From positions 1-64,000 of the forward strand of contig NZ_JARVSC010000012.1 of the NCBI RefSeq assembly GCF_030209375.1: a stretch of 64,000 bases of DNA, given 5' to 3'. The notes under the pieces are model-generated. The model worked only from the letters and a program-made list of their open reading frames with translations. It did not search any database and was not told where the DNA came from. This DNA is from Plantibacter sp. ME-Dv--P-122b. GTDB lineage: Bacteria > Actinomycetota > Actinomycetes > Actinomycetales > Microbacteriaceae. Position 1 is the stretch's first letter. Each line of letters begins with the position of its first letter. Below, piece after piece: positions 35,755 through 46,400 of this stretch. A program made the translations under genes and the position numbers.

Positions 35755-37490
35755 CCGTCTCCCGCCATGGACGGCGCCGGCTCGACCGTCCCGGGGAGCC
35801 GCGCACAGAAGACCGCACCGTGTTCGCCACGGACGCCGGGGGAGGCCAACCAGACGTCCCCTCCTCGACGACGGGCGATGTCGCGTGAGAGGGGCAGACC
35901 GAACCCGTGGCCGTGGACGTCGTCCAGGTCGCCGTGGTCGATGGTCGGGGCAGCGGGTGGAGCGTCGTCCTGGCCGGTCGCCGCGACGCCGTCACCTGAG
36001 TCCATCACCGAGCAGTGCAGCTCGGTGCCGTGGTCGAGGACCTCGACCTCCACCCAGGCCGGTCGGACCCGGCCCGCGACGGCCGCGTTCACCGCATTGT
36101 CGAGCAGGTTGCCGAGGACGGTGGTCACGTCCTCAGGATCGCACAGGGAGCCGGTGACGAGGGTCTCGGAGCCGATGGTGACGAGCACCCCGCGTTCCGC
36201 GGCTTCGACGCCCTTCGCGCCGAGGAAGGCCTGGAGGTAGGGCTCGGTGAGGCGGTCCGCGTGTTGGACGGGGTACTTGAGTGGTCCGTGATCGAGCACG
36301 TTGGCGAGATACTCGCGGGCCTCGGCGTCCTGCCCGGTCTCGAGGAGGCCGGAGATCGCGTGCAACCGGTTCGCGAACTCGTGCCGCTGCGCGCGGAGTG
36401 CGGTCGTCATCGTCGCGACCGCGTCGAGCCGCCGGGTGAGCGCCTCGACGTCGGTGCGGTCGCGGACGACGACCACCCGGCCGAGGTCGACGCCGTCCCG
36501 GGACACGGGCCGGACGTCGACGAACAGGACGCGGGACCCGACGACGAGCTGGGCTGAGGTCGGCGACGGGGCGTCGTCCGCGACGAGGTGCACCAGACGC
36601 TCGGGCAGATCGAGGTCGTCGAACCGGCGCCCGACGACCGACCCGGTGTCGAGTAGCCTGGCCGCCTGATCGGTGCACACCGTCACGACACCGTCCGGCG
36701 AGACGCCGAGGACCCCTTCGCCGACACCGCCGAGGACCGCAGCCTGGTTCTGCACGAGCGCGGCGAGTTCCTCCGGTCCGAGGCCGAGGGTCAGCCGCCG
36801 CAGCCGACGCCGGATGAGCATCGAAGCGAACAGGCCGATCGTCAGCGCGAGCAGCGCAGCGCCCGCGACCAGCATGGTCTCGCCCACGACGTCGGCGAAC
36901 ACGCGCTGTGGCGCGAACCCGACGCTGATCTCGCCGACGACCTCGCCGGCGCCGGACGACATCGCAGCTCCACCGGTGTCGGACGATTCGGCCGCGAAGA
37001 CGGGCACCTTGGCGCGAGCGGACGGCCCGAGGGTGCCGGTCTCCCACGAGACCGACTCCGTCCCGGCCAGGGCCGCTTCCGCACTGGTGCTCACCCGGAG
37101 CCCGAGCTGGTCGGGGTCGGGGTGCGCCAGACGGATCCCGCGCTCGTCGGTGATGACCACGAAGAGCGCCCCGGTCCGTGCGCCGACCTCACGGCCGAGC
37201 TCCTGCAGGGGGCCGGTCCGGAGGTCGGCCGCCGTCGGCGTCCCCGGGGTACGTGCCTCGAGCGTCACGGCGGTGCGGACGTCGGGATCGCTCGCGACGC
37301 TCTGGGCGATCGCGAGGGCGGTGGACTGGGCCTCGTGCACGAGGCGCTCGCTGCTCATCCAGGCGAACACGCCCGTGCACACGGCGACGACCGCGATGAC
37401 GACGACCAGCTGCAGCACGAGTACCTGCGCCGCGAAGCTGGAGCGCCCGCCCCGTCGCCGACCTGGCAGCTCCGCCTCCTCGCCGCTCAT
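35751..37490 (-). CDS. CitA/DcuS-type sensor histidine kinase
   Basis: The 579-residue kinase has two membrane helices (about 21-46 and 195-215) around an extracellular Cache/PAS sensor of about 150 residues, a cytoplasmic PAS domain, a SpoOB-type phospho-acceptor helix with RHEFANRLHAISGLL, and an ATPase domain with GHGFGLPLSRD. CitA and DcuS sense di- and tricarboxylates. ATG 37490 is preceded 7 nt upstream by TACGAT on the minus strand and gives MSGEEAEL just before the first helix. Confidence 0.92.
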   Translation of the reverse strand: MSGEEAELPGRRRGGRSSFAAQVLVLQLVVVIAVVAVCTGVFAWMSSERLVHEAQSTALAIAQSVASDPDVRTAVTLEARTPGTPTAADLRTGPLQELGREVGARTGALFVVITDERGIRLAHPDPDQLGLRVSTSAEAALAGTESVSWETGTLGPSARAKVPVFAAESSDTGGAAMSSGAGEVVGEISVGFAPQRVFADVVGETMLVAGAALLALTIGLFASMLIRRRLRRLTLGLGPEELAALVQNQAAVLGGVGEGVLGVSPDGVVTVCTDQAARLLDTGSVVGRRFDDLDLPERLVHLVADDAPSPTSAQLVVGSRVLFVDVRPVSRDGVDLGRVVVVRDRTDVEALTRRLDAVATMTTALRAQRHEFANRLHAISGLLETGQDAEAREYLANVLDHGPLKYPVQHADRLTEPYLQAFLGAKGVEAAERGVLVTIGSETLVTGSLCDPEDVTTVLGNLLDNAVNAAVAGRVRPAWVEVEVLDHGTELHCSVMDSGDGVAATGQDDAPPAAPTIDHGDLDDVHGHGFGLPLSRDIARRRGGDVWLASPGVRGEHGAVFCARLPGTVEPAPSMAGDG

Positions 37491-37682
37491 GGCTCCGATC
37501 GTACGTCGCCGGGGCGATGGGCGGCGTCGACCGCGTGATGAGCAGAATGCGCAGAAGGCGGTGTAACCCGCAGATCCGAGCCGAACGCCCACAAGCGAGA
37601 CAGCTCCGCGCCACTCCCGTACGGTTCCGGGAACGCCCGCCGCGCTCGGTCCATCGCCCGTGTCGCCGCGCCGCGCCCCGTC

Positions 37683-37700
37683 GTGCACACCGCGGTGCAC
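37683..37700. repeat. GTGCAC repeat in the citrate-carrier promoter region
   Basis: GTGCAC-N6-GTGCAC lies 18 bp before the carrier ATG. Each half is self-complementary, so the site can act as direct or inverted repeat. It may be an operator or an mRNA structure over the start. The rest of the 228-bp divergent region has no clear box. Confidence 0.4.
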
Positions 37701-37718
37701 GCAGACGAAGGAGTCGAC

Positions 37719-39143
37719 ATGCTGGTCATTCTCGGATTCGCGATGATCCTCACCTTCATGGTGCTGATCATGACGAAGCGCCTCACCCCGATGGTGGCGC
37801 TCATCATCGTCCCCACCGTCTTCGGGCTGTTCGCCGGCGCCGGACTCGGGCTCGGCGACATGGTCATCGAGGCGATCGGCAGCCTCGCTCCGACCGCCGC
37901 CCTGTTGATGTTCGCGATCATGTACTTCGGGATCATGATCGACGTCGGGCTCTTCGACCCGCTCGTCCGGTTCATCGTCCGTGCGCTCGGCAACGACCCG
38001 GCGAAGATCGTCGTCGGCACGGCGCTCTTGGCGGGCGCGGTGTCACTCGACGGCGACGGGTCGACGACCTTCATCGTGACGACCGCCGCGATGCTGCCGA
38101 TCTACCTGCGGCTCGGCATGAACCCGGTCGTCCTCACCTGCGTCGCCGGGCTCGCGAACGGCACGCTCAACATCGTCCCCTGGGGTGGGCCCACCGTCCG
38201 AGCCGCTTCAGCCCTGGGTGTCTCGCCGACCGAGATCTTCGTCCCGATGCTGCCGTCGCTCGCCGCGGGCCTCGTCCTCGTGTTCGCCTTCGCCTGGTTC
38301 CTGGGGCTCGGGGAGCGCAAGCGCCTCGCGGGCGTCGACCTCCTCGGCGACGGTGCCTCGGGCGTCGCCGCGCCGGGTTCGGGTTCCGGTCCCGCCGACC
38401 ACCCGCTCACCGGCGGTATGTCGACGACCTTCTCGACCAGTGCCCGTGGGCGTCTCGCGACCCTCGTCCGCCCCGAAGACACGGCCATGGCCGACACGAT
38501 GCTCGACCCCGAGCGCGACACCCTGCGCCCGCGACTCATCTGGGTCAACCTCGTGCTCACGGTCGCGGTCATGACGCTGCTCGTGCTCGACCTCGTGCCG
38601 TTGCCCTACGTGTTCATGGTCGGCACCGCCATCGCCCTCCTGGTGAACTTCCCGAGGCTCGCGCAGCAGTCCAAGGAGATCGTCGCCCATGCCCCGAGCA
38701 TCGTCGGCGTCGTCTCGATGGTGCTCGCGGCCGGTGTGCTGATCGGCGTCCTCAACGGGACCGGCATGGTCACCGCGATGGCCGACTGGATCGTCGACAT
38801 CATCCCGACGGAGCTCGGACCCTTCCTCGCGGTCATCACCGGGGTGCTCAGCATCCCGATGACGTTCTTCATGAGCAACGACGCGTTCTACTTCGGCATC
38901 CTGCCGGTGCTCGCCGAGAGCGCCTCGACCTTCGGCATCGAACCGGTCGAGATGGCGCGCGCGTCGATCACGGGTCAGCCGGTCCACCTGCAGAGCCCGC
39001 TCGTGCCGGCCATCCTCCTGCTCGTCTCGCTCGCCAGCGTGAACCTCGGCGACCACCACAAGAAGGTCCTGTGGCGCGCCGCGATCGTCTCGCTCGTGAT
39101 GCTCGTCGTCGGCGTGCTCGTCGGCACCATCCCGTTCGGCTGA
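37719..39143 (+). CDS. CitMHS-family citrate:cation symporter
   Basis: The 474-residue carrier has about 11-12 membrane helices and the CitMHS-type motifs MYFGIMIDVGLFDP and SLDGDGSTTFIVT. CitM and CitH import citrate complexed with divalent metal (Mg or Ca). ATG 37719 has GAAGGAG upstream and starts directly in the first helix; an in-frame ATG at 37683 lies on the repeat. It is divergent from the CitA/CitB-like pair, which presumably activates it when citrate is present. Confidence 0.93.
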   Translation: MLVILGFAMILTFMVLIMTKRLTPMVALIIVPTVFGLFAGAGLGLGDMVIEAIGSLAPTAALLMFAIMYFGIMIDVGLFDPLVRFIVRALGNDPAKIVVGTALLAGAVSLDGDGSTTFIVTTAAMLPIYLRLGMNPVVLTCVAGLANGTLNIVPWGGPTVRAASALGVSPTEIFVPMLPSLAAGLVLVFAFAWFLGLGERKRLAGVDLLGDGASGVAAPGSGSGPADHPLTGGMSTTFSTSARGRLATLVRPEDTAMADTMLDPERDTLRPRLIWVNLVLTVAVMTLLVLDLVPLPYVFMVGTAIALLVNFPRLAQQSKEIVAHAPSIVGVVSMVLAAGVLIGVLNGTGMVTAMADWIVDIIPTELGPFLAVITGVLSIPMTFFMSNDAFYFGILPVLAESASTFGIEPVEMARASITGQPVHLQSPLVPAILLLVSLASVNLGDHHKKVLWRAAIVSLVMLVVGVLVGTIPFG

Positions 39144-39162
39144 CACCGGCGGGCACCGAGGC

Positions 39163-39660
39163 TCAACGCGTGGTCGTCCAGTCGAGGTTGACGATGTCGC
39201 CGATGTAGATGTCGAGTCCGAGGCCCGGGATCGACGGGTTCATGCGGAGCAACTGCTGCTGCGGCAGGTCGAAGCGCTGCGCGATGTCGAAGAACACGTC
39301 GCCGGCGACCACGGTGTAACTGATCGGATTGCCATCGGCGTCCGAGACGACCGGGCCGAGCGCACCGTCCCGCGGCCCGAGGTCGAACGCGGGGCCCTCC
39401 GGAAGGGGTTCCGCCGGTTCCGCCGGCGCGTTCGGCACGATCGGCGCCGGTTCAGGAGGCAGGGCGTCGCGCGCGGTCGAGGTGGGGACCGGGGCGACCG
39501 AGGGCGACGGGTCCGGCTGCTGGGTGACGACGACCGTCACCGGCGGCGGGGCCGGCTCCGAGACGCAGCCGCTGAGGGCGAGGAGACCGACGACGCCGAT
39601 CGCGAGATTCCGGGCGTGCGACAGCGCACGTCGACGTCCGGTCGATTCCTTCGGCCCCAC
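39163..39660 (-). CDS. LysM-domain lipoprotein
   Basis: The 165-residue protein has a basic N-terminus, a hydrophobic segment with lipobox LSGC, a long Pro-rich spacer and a C-terminal LysM domain (YTVVAGDVFFDIAQRF through GLDIYIGDIVNL). It should be membrane-anchored and bind peptidoglycan. GTG 39660 has GGGGGGA 6 nt upstream. It is convergent with the citrate carrier. Confidence 0.85.
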   Translation of the reverse strand: MGPKESTGRRRALSHARNLAIGVVGLLALSGCVSEPAPPPVTVVVTQQPDPSPSVAPVPTSTARDALPPEPAPIVPNAPAEPAEPLPEGPAFDLGPRDGALGPVVSDADGNPISYTVVAGDVFFDIAQRFDLPQQQLLRMNPSIPGLGLDIYIGDIVNLDWTTTR

Positions 39661-39824
39661 AGCGCATCCCCCCAGGATGGACCGGGCCCTCAGCGCGGTC
39701 GGCGGGGCTCGGTCGAACCCTCAGCCTACGGCGAGGCGCCTCGAGCCCGAGCAGGGCTAGCCCCGAAATCCCGAGCGCCAGAGGCCCTCCAGTAGGCTGC
39801 TGGAACGCGCATCGAAGGAGAGCC

Positions 39825-40859
39825 ATGACGGAGCAGGACATCGACCGGACCGGAACGGGAGCCCCCTCGGCAGGACCGTCCACCGGCTTGCGATGGGGCA
39901 TCCTCGGCCCCGCCGGCGTCGCGAAGAGCTTCACCGCCGACCTCCGACGGCACGGCTTCGACGTCCGGGCCGTCGCCTCGCGCTCCGCCGAGACCGCCGC
40001 CGCGTTCGCCGCCGAGTTCGACATCCCGAACGTCCACGTGGGGTACGAGGCGCTCGCCGCCGACCCCGAGGTCGACGTGATCTACATCGCGACCCCGCAC
40101 CCGTTCCACGCCGAGCAGGCGGTGCTGGCGCTCGACGCCGGGAAGCACGTCCTCATCGAGAAGCCCTTCACCCTGAACGCCGCCGAGGCGCAGGCGGTCG
40201 TGGCGCTCGCCGCGGAACGCGGCTTGGTCGTCCTCGAGGCGATGTGGACCCGGTTCCTTCCGCACATGGTCCGGCTCCGCGAGTTGCTCGCCGACGGTGT
40301 CATCGGACAGCCGCGCAGCCTCGTCGCCGATCACACCCAGCTGCTCTCGGACGACCCGGAGCACCGCATGAACAACCTCGAGCTGGGCGGCGGCGCGCTG
40401 CTCGACCTCGGCGTGTACCCGGTCTCCTTCGCATCGTCGGTCTTCGGGACCCCGACGACGATCCAGGCCACGGCCGCGCTCCACGACACGGGGGCGGACA
40501 TGCAGGTCGCGACCCTCTTCGGCTACGCGGACGGCCAGGTGGCGAACACCCTGTCGGCGAGCAACACCGTCGGCCCGAACCGCGCGGCCATCGTCGGGAC
40601 CGACGGCTGGATCGAGTTCGACCGCGTCTGGTACACGGCGACGACCTTCCAGGTGTTCGGCACTGACGGCGAGGTCGTGGAGACCTACCGCTCCGAAGTG
40701 GACGGCCGTGGGATGCACTTCCAGGCGTGGGAACTCGAACGGCTCGCCTCTGAGGGCCGCCTCTCCGGTGACATCATGCCGCTCGCCGAGACGGTGGCGA
40801 TCATGGAGACCCTCGACGAGGTCAGGCGCCAGATCGGCGTCCGGTACCCGGGCGAGTGA
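39825..40859 (+). CDS. Gfo/Idh/MocA-family oxidoreductase
   Basis: The 344-residue NAD(P)-dependent enzyme has an N-terminal Rossmann fold (WGILGPAGVAKSF), the family motif EKPFTLNAAEA and a C-terminal alpha/beta domain with GGGALLDLGVYPV. Relatives oxidise sugars, inositols or dihydrodiols; the substrate cannot be named. ATG 39825 has GAAGGAGAG upstream. The 3' end overlaps the convergent glycosyltransferase gene by 38 bp. Confidence 0.92.
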   Translation: MTEQDIDRTGTGAPSAGPSTGLRWGILGPAGVAKSFTADLRRHGFDVRAVASRSAETAAAFAAEFDIPNVHVGYEALAADPEVDVIYIATPHPFHAEQAVLALDAGKHVLIEKPFTLNAAEAQAVVALAAERGLVVLEAMWTRFLPHMVRLRELLADGVIGQPRSLVADHTQLLSDDPEHRMNNLELGGGALLDLGVYPVSFASSVFGTPTTIQATAALHDTGADMQVATLFGYADGQVANTLSASNTVGPNRAAIVGTDGWIEFDRVWYTATTFQVFGTDGEVVETYRSEVDGRGMHFQAWELERLASEGRLSGDIMPLAETVAIMETLDEVRRQIGVRYPGE

Positions 40860-42030
40860 CCCGAGGCACCTGAACACGCGGGTCGAGACCGCTCCGTCGT
40901 GCCCGAGCGCCCTCGTGCAACTCGATGGCGTCGCTGTAGTGCCCGATCAGGGCGCTGCTGACGCTCTTCCAACTGCGCGGCAGGACGCCTGCCCGAGCTG
41001 CGGCACCGAACGCCGCCCGCTTCACCTCGTCGCCCACGAGGTCCTGGACGAACCCGCGCAGCTGTTCGAGCCTGCCGGGTTCGTAGAGCCACCCGGTGCG
41101 GCTGGAGTCGACGAGGTCGACCGGCCCACCTCGACCGGTCGCGACGACGGGTACGCCAGACGCCATCGCCTCCTGGATGGTCTGGCAGAAGGTCTCCGAC
41201 TCGCCGGGGTGGACGAACACGTCCAGTCCCGCCATCGCGACCGCCAGCTCCTCACCGCCCAGGAACCCGGTGAAGACCGCGTTCGGGAGTCGCTGTTCGA
41301 GCGAGGCACGCAGCGGCCCCTCGCCGACGATGACGAGCTTGACGCCCGGGAGCCCACCGAGCACTGCGAGGTCCTCGACCTGCTTCTCGGCCGCGAGCCG
41401 ACCGACATAGCCCACGATCCGTTCGCCGCCGGGAGCGACGGAACGACGCCAGGCCTCGCTGCGCCGCTCCGGGGAGAACCGCACGGCGTCGACGCCGCGC
41501 ACCCACAGGCGGACCCGCGGGATGGCGTGCGCCTCCAGCTGAGCGATCGACTGCCGTGACGGCGCGAGCGTGAGCGTCGACCGGCCGTGGAGGCGCTCGA
41601 CGTGCTGCCACAGCAGCGCTTCGGCGACCGGGAACCCGTACCGTCCGGCGTAGGCCGGGATGTCGGTCTGGTACACGGCGACGGTCGGGACGCCGAGACG
41701 CTCGGCGGCCTGGACACCGCGCCAGCCGAGGACGAACGGCGAGGCCAGGTGCACCACGTCGGGGCGGAAGCCGCGGAGGAGCTCCGTGATCCGGCCGACC
41801 CCGCCGGCGGCGACCCGCACGTTCCGGTAGCGGGGGAGCGGGATCGACGGGACGCCGTCCACCCGGAAGCCCTCGTGGAGCCGCGGCGTCGAGGTTCCGG
41901 CGCCGGGGGCGATGACGAGCACCTCGTCCCCTCGGTCCGCGAAGTGCTCCATGATGCGGAGCAGGGAGTGGGTGACGCCGTTCATCTGCGGCAGGAACGA
42001 CTCGGTCACGATTGCGATCCTCACACCCAC
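40822..42030 (-). CDS. GT4 glycosyltransferase (mannosyltransferase-like)
   Basis: The 402-residue GT-B enzyme starts RIAIVTESFLPQMNGV and has a donor-binding domain with VGYVGRLAAEKQVEDL and the EX7E region HPGESETFCQTIQEAMASG. It resembles GDP-mannose-dependent MgtA/PimB-type enzymes that build glycolipids or lipomannan. The exact acceptor is unknown. GTG 42030 or the next in-frame GTG 42024 may be used. Its last 38 bp overlap the oxidoreductase gene on the other strand. Confidence 0.9.
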   Translation of the reverse strand: MGVRIAIVTESFLPQMNGVTHSLLRIMEHFADRGDEVLVIAPGAGTSTPRLHEGFRVDGVPSIPLPRYRNVRVAAGGVGRITELLRGFRPDVVHLASPFVLGWRGVQAAERLGVPTVAVYQTDIPAYAGRYGFPVAEALLWQHVERLHGRSTLTLAPSRQSIAQLEAHAIPRVRLWVRGVDAVRFSPERRSEAWRRSVAPGGERIVGYVGRLAAEKQVEDLAVLGGLPGVKLVIVGEGPLRASLEQRLPNAVFTGFLGGEELAVAMAGLDVFVHPGESETFCQTIQEAMASGVPVVATGRGGPVDLVDSSRTGWLYEPGRLEQLRGFVQDLVGDEVKRAAFGAAARAGVLPRSWKSVSSALIGHYSDAIELHEGARARRSGLDPRVQVPRVTRPGTGRRSGA

Positions 42031-42140
42031 GATGCTCCGCGTCGTACGGGTCGCAGCGGTGCCCGGCGGGCGACGTGTCGGTGACTATCGGGTGACATCG
42101 CGGTGCCGCACGATGAGGCGCAGCCTGCTTTACTTATCGC

Positions 42141-43355
42141 ATGAGTGCTGGTGGATTCGGAAGCGGCGGCGGGATCGCGTCGGAGCGGATCGAATCCTTC
42201 TCGTACACCCCGGCGCGGCGGCTGCGGCCGAACGCGAAGGTCCTGCCGGAGCACGCCCGTGGTCACAACCGGGCCCTCGTCCTCCAGACCCTCTTCGCCA
42301 GCGGGGCCATGAGTCGTGCCGACATCGCCCGCGCCACCGGCCTGACCCGGGTGAGCATCTCCGACCTCGTCGCCTCGCTCATCGCGGACAACCTCATCGT
42401 CGAGGTCGGTCTCCGCGAGACCTCTCGCCCCGGCAAGCCCGCCACGCTCATCGACATCAACCGCGACGAGTTCCAGATCGTCGGCCTCGACCTCTCCGAC
42501 ACCGAGGTGTTCCGAGGCGCGGTGCTGACCCTCGACGGCGAGGTCGTGACGATGCTCGAGGTGCCGCTCGACGGCGCGACGGGGGCGGACGCGATCGCGA
42601 AGGCCGTCGCGCTCGCCGCAGACCTCGTCGAGGAGGCGACGGTCGAGGTGCTGGGCATCGGGGTCGGTTCGCCCGGCGTCGTCGACATGACCGGCACGGT
42701 CCGCAGCGCGCCCAACCTCGGCTGGACCGACGTCGACCTCCAGGGTGCGATCGAGCAGGTCGCCCAGGTGCCGGTCCTCGTCGCGAACGACGCCAATGCC
42801 GCGGTGCTCGCGGAATACAGCTTCGGCGGGGCCGACGGCGACCTCATGCTCGTGAGCGTGGGGAACGGCGTCGGGGCGGGGCTGCTCGTGGGCGGCCATC
42901 CGCTCTTCGGGAGCCGGTTCGCAGCCGGTGAGATCGGCCACGTGGTCGTCGGCACCGACGGCGGGCCGCTGTGTGCCTGCGGGAAGCACGGGTGCCTCGA
43001 GGCCTGGCTCGCCGTGCCGCACCTCCGTGAGCTCCTCGCGGCGGCCGAGGCGAGCGATCTTCCCTCCACGGAGGTCGAGCAGCGTCGCGAGGAGATCCTC
43101 CGCGCCGCGGGGGAGCGCCTCGGTGTCTCGCTCGCCGCGATCGTCGGTGCGCTGAACCTGTCGGAGATCGTCGTGAGCGGCCCGGAGGAACTGCTCGCCG
43201 GCGTGCTCCTCGACGCGGCGATCGAGACCGTGCGGGCGCGCACGATGACCGAGTTCCACGGCGGCGTGCAGATCCGGATGAGCGAGCAGGGCGCCGACAT
43301 CGTCCTGCGGGGCACCGCGGTGATGGTGCTCTCCGGCCTCCTCGGTGTCTCCTGA
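42141..43355 (+). CDS. ROK-family transcriptional regulator
   Basis: The 404-residue protein has an N-terminal winged helix (MSRADIARATGLTRVSISDL) fused to a ROK sugar-kinase-like domain, with the zinc motif CACGKHGCLEAW and the ATP-site-like GIGVGSPGVVD. ROK repressors such as NagC/XylR respond to sugars. No sugar operon is adjacent, so the target is unknown. It is divergent from the glycosyltransferase gene. Confidence 0.92.
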   Translation: MSAGGFGSGGGIASERIESFSYTPARRLRPNAKVLPEHARGHNRALVLQTLFASGAMSRADIARATGLTRVSISDLVASLIADNLIVEVGLRETSRPGKPATLIDINRDEFQIVGLDLSDTEVFRGAVLTLDGEVVTMLEVPLDGATGADAIAKAVALAADLVEEATVEVLGIGVGSPGVVDMTGTVRSAPNLGWTDVDLQGAIEQVAQVPVLVANDANAAVLAEYSFGGADGDLMLVSVGNGVGAGLLVGGHPLFGSRFAAGEIGHVVVGTDGGPLCACGKHGCLEAWLAVPHLRELLAAAEASDLPSTEVEQRREEILRAAGERLGVSLAAIVGALNLSEIVVSGPEELLAGVLLDAAIETVRARTMTEFHGGVQIRMSEQGADIVLRGTAVMVLSGLLGVS

Positions 43356-43454
43356 CCCTCGGACGACGCGCGCGTCGCACATTTCCTCGGCGGACTCGGC
43401 GAAAAACCGCACCGCTTCCCGGTGTTTCCGCTACCGGGCACGTATGGTGCAAGT

Positions 43455-46400
43455 GTGTGGCGGCTAGAGAAGAGACGGGATGACGGCGACGTGACGTCCG
43501 GAGTCGAACGGGAAGCAGCGGAGGCGCAACTCCGCGAGGGTCCCGTGGCGGCATCGGCAGGCGTGGTCGACACGGCGCTGCATGCTTGGCGCCAGCAGCT
43601 CAGCACGGTCGGTGGCCCCTCGCCGCTGCTCCATTTCGTGGACGCCCCGACGACCCGGGTGGAGCTCAGCTCGACGCATCCTGGTGGTCTGCCGCAGTTC
43701 ATCTCGGGCAAGTCGACGCTGCTGTCGAACCTCATCCGCGACGAGATCGCGCTCCGCGGTGCGAAGCGCGCCGCCGACCGCATCACGACGAAGGGCATCG
43801 AGCTCTCCACCGTCCGCGGCATCGACGCCGTCCACCTCGCCGTCGGCCTCGCCCAGTGGACGCATCAGGGTGAGGACTTCAGCGCGCCGGTCCTGCTCCG
43901 GCCGCTGGCCATCCGCCGGTACGGTCGCGACTACGAGGTCAAGCTGCGCGGCGCGACGACCGCGAACCCGGAGCTCGTCCGCGCCCTCCGCGAGCAGTTC
44001 GGCATCGTCCTCGATCCCGACGAGTTCGTCGCGCTGAGCGAGTCGGGTGGGGTCTTCAAGCCGCAGCCCGTCATCGACCGCCTCCGCTCGCTCGCCGCCG
44101 GGCTCGAGTGGTTCACCGTCCAGCCACGTCTGCTCGTCTCCTCGTTCGCCGCCGTCGGTCACTCCCTGCTCGACGACGCCGCCAAGCTGGACCACCCGAT
44201 CCTCGATGCCGTCGCCGGCGACGAGGGAGCCGTCGGCCTCGTGCGCAGCAGCTTCACGCCCGTCGACGCGCCGGGCCAGGACGACCGCCCGCCGTCGACC
44301 GACACCCTGCTGCTCGACGCGGACGTCGAGCAGGAGAACGTCATCGCGCAGATCGGCGCCGGCAACTCGCTCGTCGTCACGACGCTTCCGGGCACGGGCG
44401 GCACGCAGACCATCGTGAACGCCATCGGCGTCCTCGCGTCGCAGCACAAGCGCGTCCTCGTCGTCAGCCCCCGCCGCTCCACGCTCGAGGGCATCCGCCA
44501 CCGGTTGACCAAGGTCGGTCTGCCGGGGCTGTGCGCCTCGCCGTCGACCCTCCGCCGCGACCTCATCCAGGCGATCACACGCAACGAGCGGGCGATCCCG
44601 CCGCAGGTCGGTGAGGTCGACGACGCACTCGTCCGGCTGCGTCGGGTCCTCATCGACTACCGCACCTCGCTCCAGGCGAAGGACCCCGACCTGCGGGTCT
44701 CGGTCATCGATGCGCTCGAGGCGCTGTCGAAGCTCTCTAAGCTGCCGCACCCTCCGGGAACCCTCGTCCGGCTCGACCGCCAGACGCTCGTCGGGCTCGC
44801 CGCGGGCCGCTCCCGCGCGGCGGAGGCGCTCGGAGGCGCGGCCGCCCTCGGCGAGTTCCGCTACGGTCCGGGCGACTCGCCTTGGTACGGCGCGTCGTTC
44901 GACACGACCGCGGAAGCCCAGGAGACCCACGACCTCGCCAAGCGCCTGCACCGCAAGGACCTGCCGCAGCTGCTGGAGCGCGCGTACGGCCTCATCGGGC
45001 AGACGCAGATGCGGCCGTTCGAATCCATCGACGAGCTGGGCATCTACCTGCGACTCCTCGCGGACATCCGGGAGACGCTCGACCGCTTCCAGCCGGACGT
45101 CTTCGACCGGTCACTCGCCGACCTCATCGTCGCCACGAGCCCGCGGAAGGATTCCGCCGCGATGTCGTCGGCGAGCCGTCGGCGACTCAAGGCCCTGGCC
45201 AAGGAGTACCTGCGGCCCGGCGCACACGTGCCCGACATGAACGCCGCCCTCCGCCGCATCCAGCAGCAGCGCACCCTGTGGCAGCGCTACGTGACGACCG
45301 GCGCGCCGCCCGAGGTGCCGCTCGGCATCGCAGACGTCGAGCAGGCGTACCAGACGGTCGCCGCGAAGCTCGAGCTGGTCGACCAGCCGCTCGGCATCGC
45401 CGACACGCCGGACCGCCTCGGGCGCCTCGCGATCCCGAGTCTCGTCCGCACGATCTCCGAGCTCGCCGCCGAATCCGAGGTCCTCCACAACCTCCAGGAG
45501 CGCACCGCGATCCTCGCCGGCCTGCGCGAGCAGGGTCTCGGCGAGCTCATCGTCGACCTGTCCCAGCGGCACGTGCCGCGGACACGCCTCGCCGACGAGC
45601 TCGAGCTCGCCTGGTGGCAGTCGATGCTCGAACTCGTGCTCACCGAGGACCGCGGTCTGCTCGGCGCGAACACGAGCGTCGTCGAGCGTCTCGAGTCCGA
45701 CTTCCGGCTGGTGGACGAGGCGCACGCCTCCGCCTCCGGGCAGCTCCTCGCCTCCTTGCTGGCCGACACCTGGAAGATCGGCCTCGTCGACCACGCCACC
45801 GAAGGCATGGCGCTCCGCTCGCTCCTCAAGCGCGATCGACCGCTCCGAGCCGCTGAGCTCGAGCAGGCGGCGCCCACGCTGTCCCGCGTCCTCGCGCCGG
45901 TCTGGCTCGTCTCACCGTACGAGGTGCCGCGCATCCCCGAGAGCGCCTCCTTCGACGCCGTCTTCCTCGTCGACGCTGGGGCGACGCTCCTCGCCGAGAA
46001 CGTGGACGCCATCCGTCGTGCGCGTCAGGTCGTCGCCTTCGGTGACCCCGTCACGCAGAGTCCGTCGCCCTTCGAGATCCGTCTGACGGATCAGGAGGCG
46101 ACCCCTGAGCAGCACGCCGACATCGCCGAGCTGCACCGTGAGTCCGCGCTCGAACAGCTGAGTTCGGTCCTGCCGACCCTCATGCTGACGCGCTCCTACC
46201 GTGCCGGAGGCGAGGACCTCGCGGAACTCGTCAACGAGCGGTTCTACGGCGGCCAGATCGACTCCCTCCCGTGGGCGGGTTCGTTCCTCGGCCACGGCAG
46301 CCTGAGCCTCGACTACGTGCCCGGGGGACTCGGCATGCCCGACCCGGTCACCGGAGCGGTGGAGAGTGTCGACGTCGAGGTCGAGCGGGTCGTCGAACTC

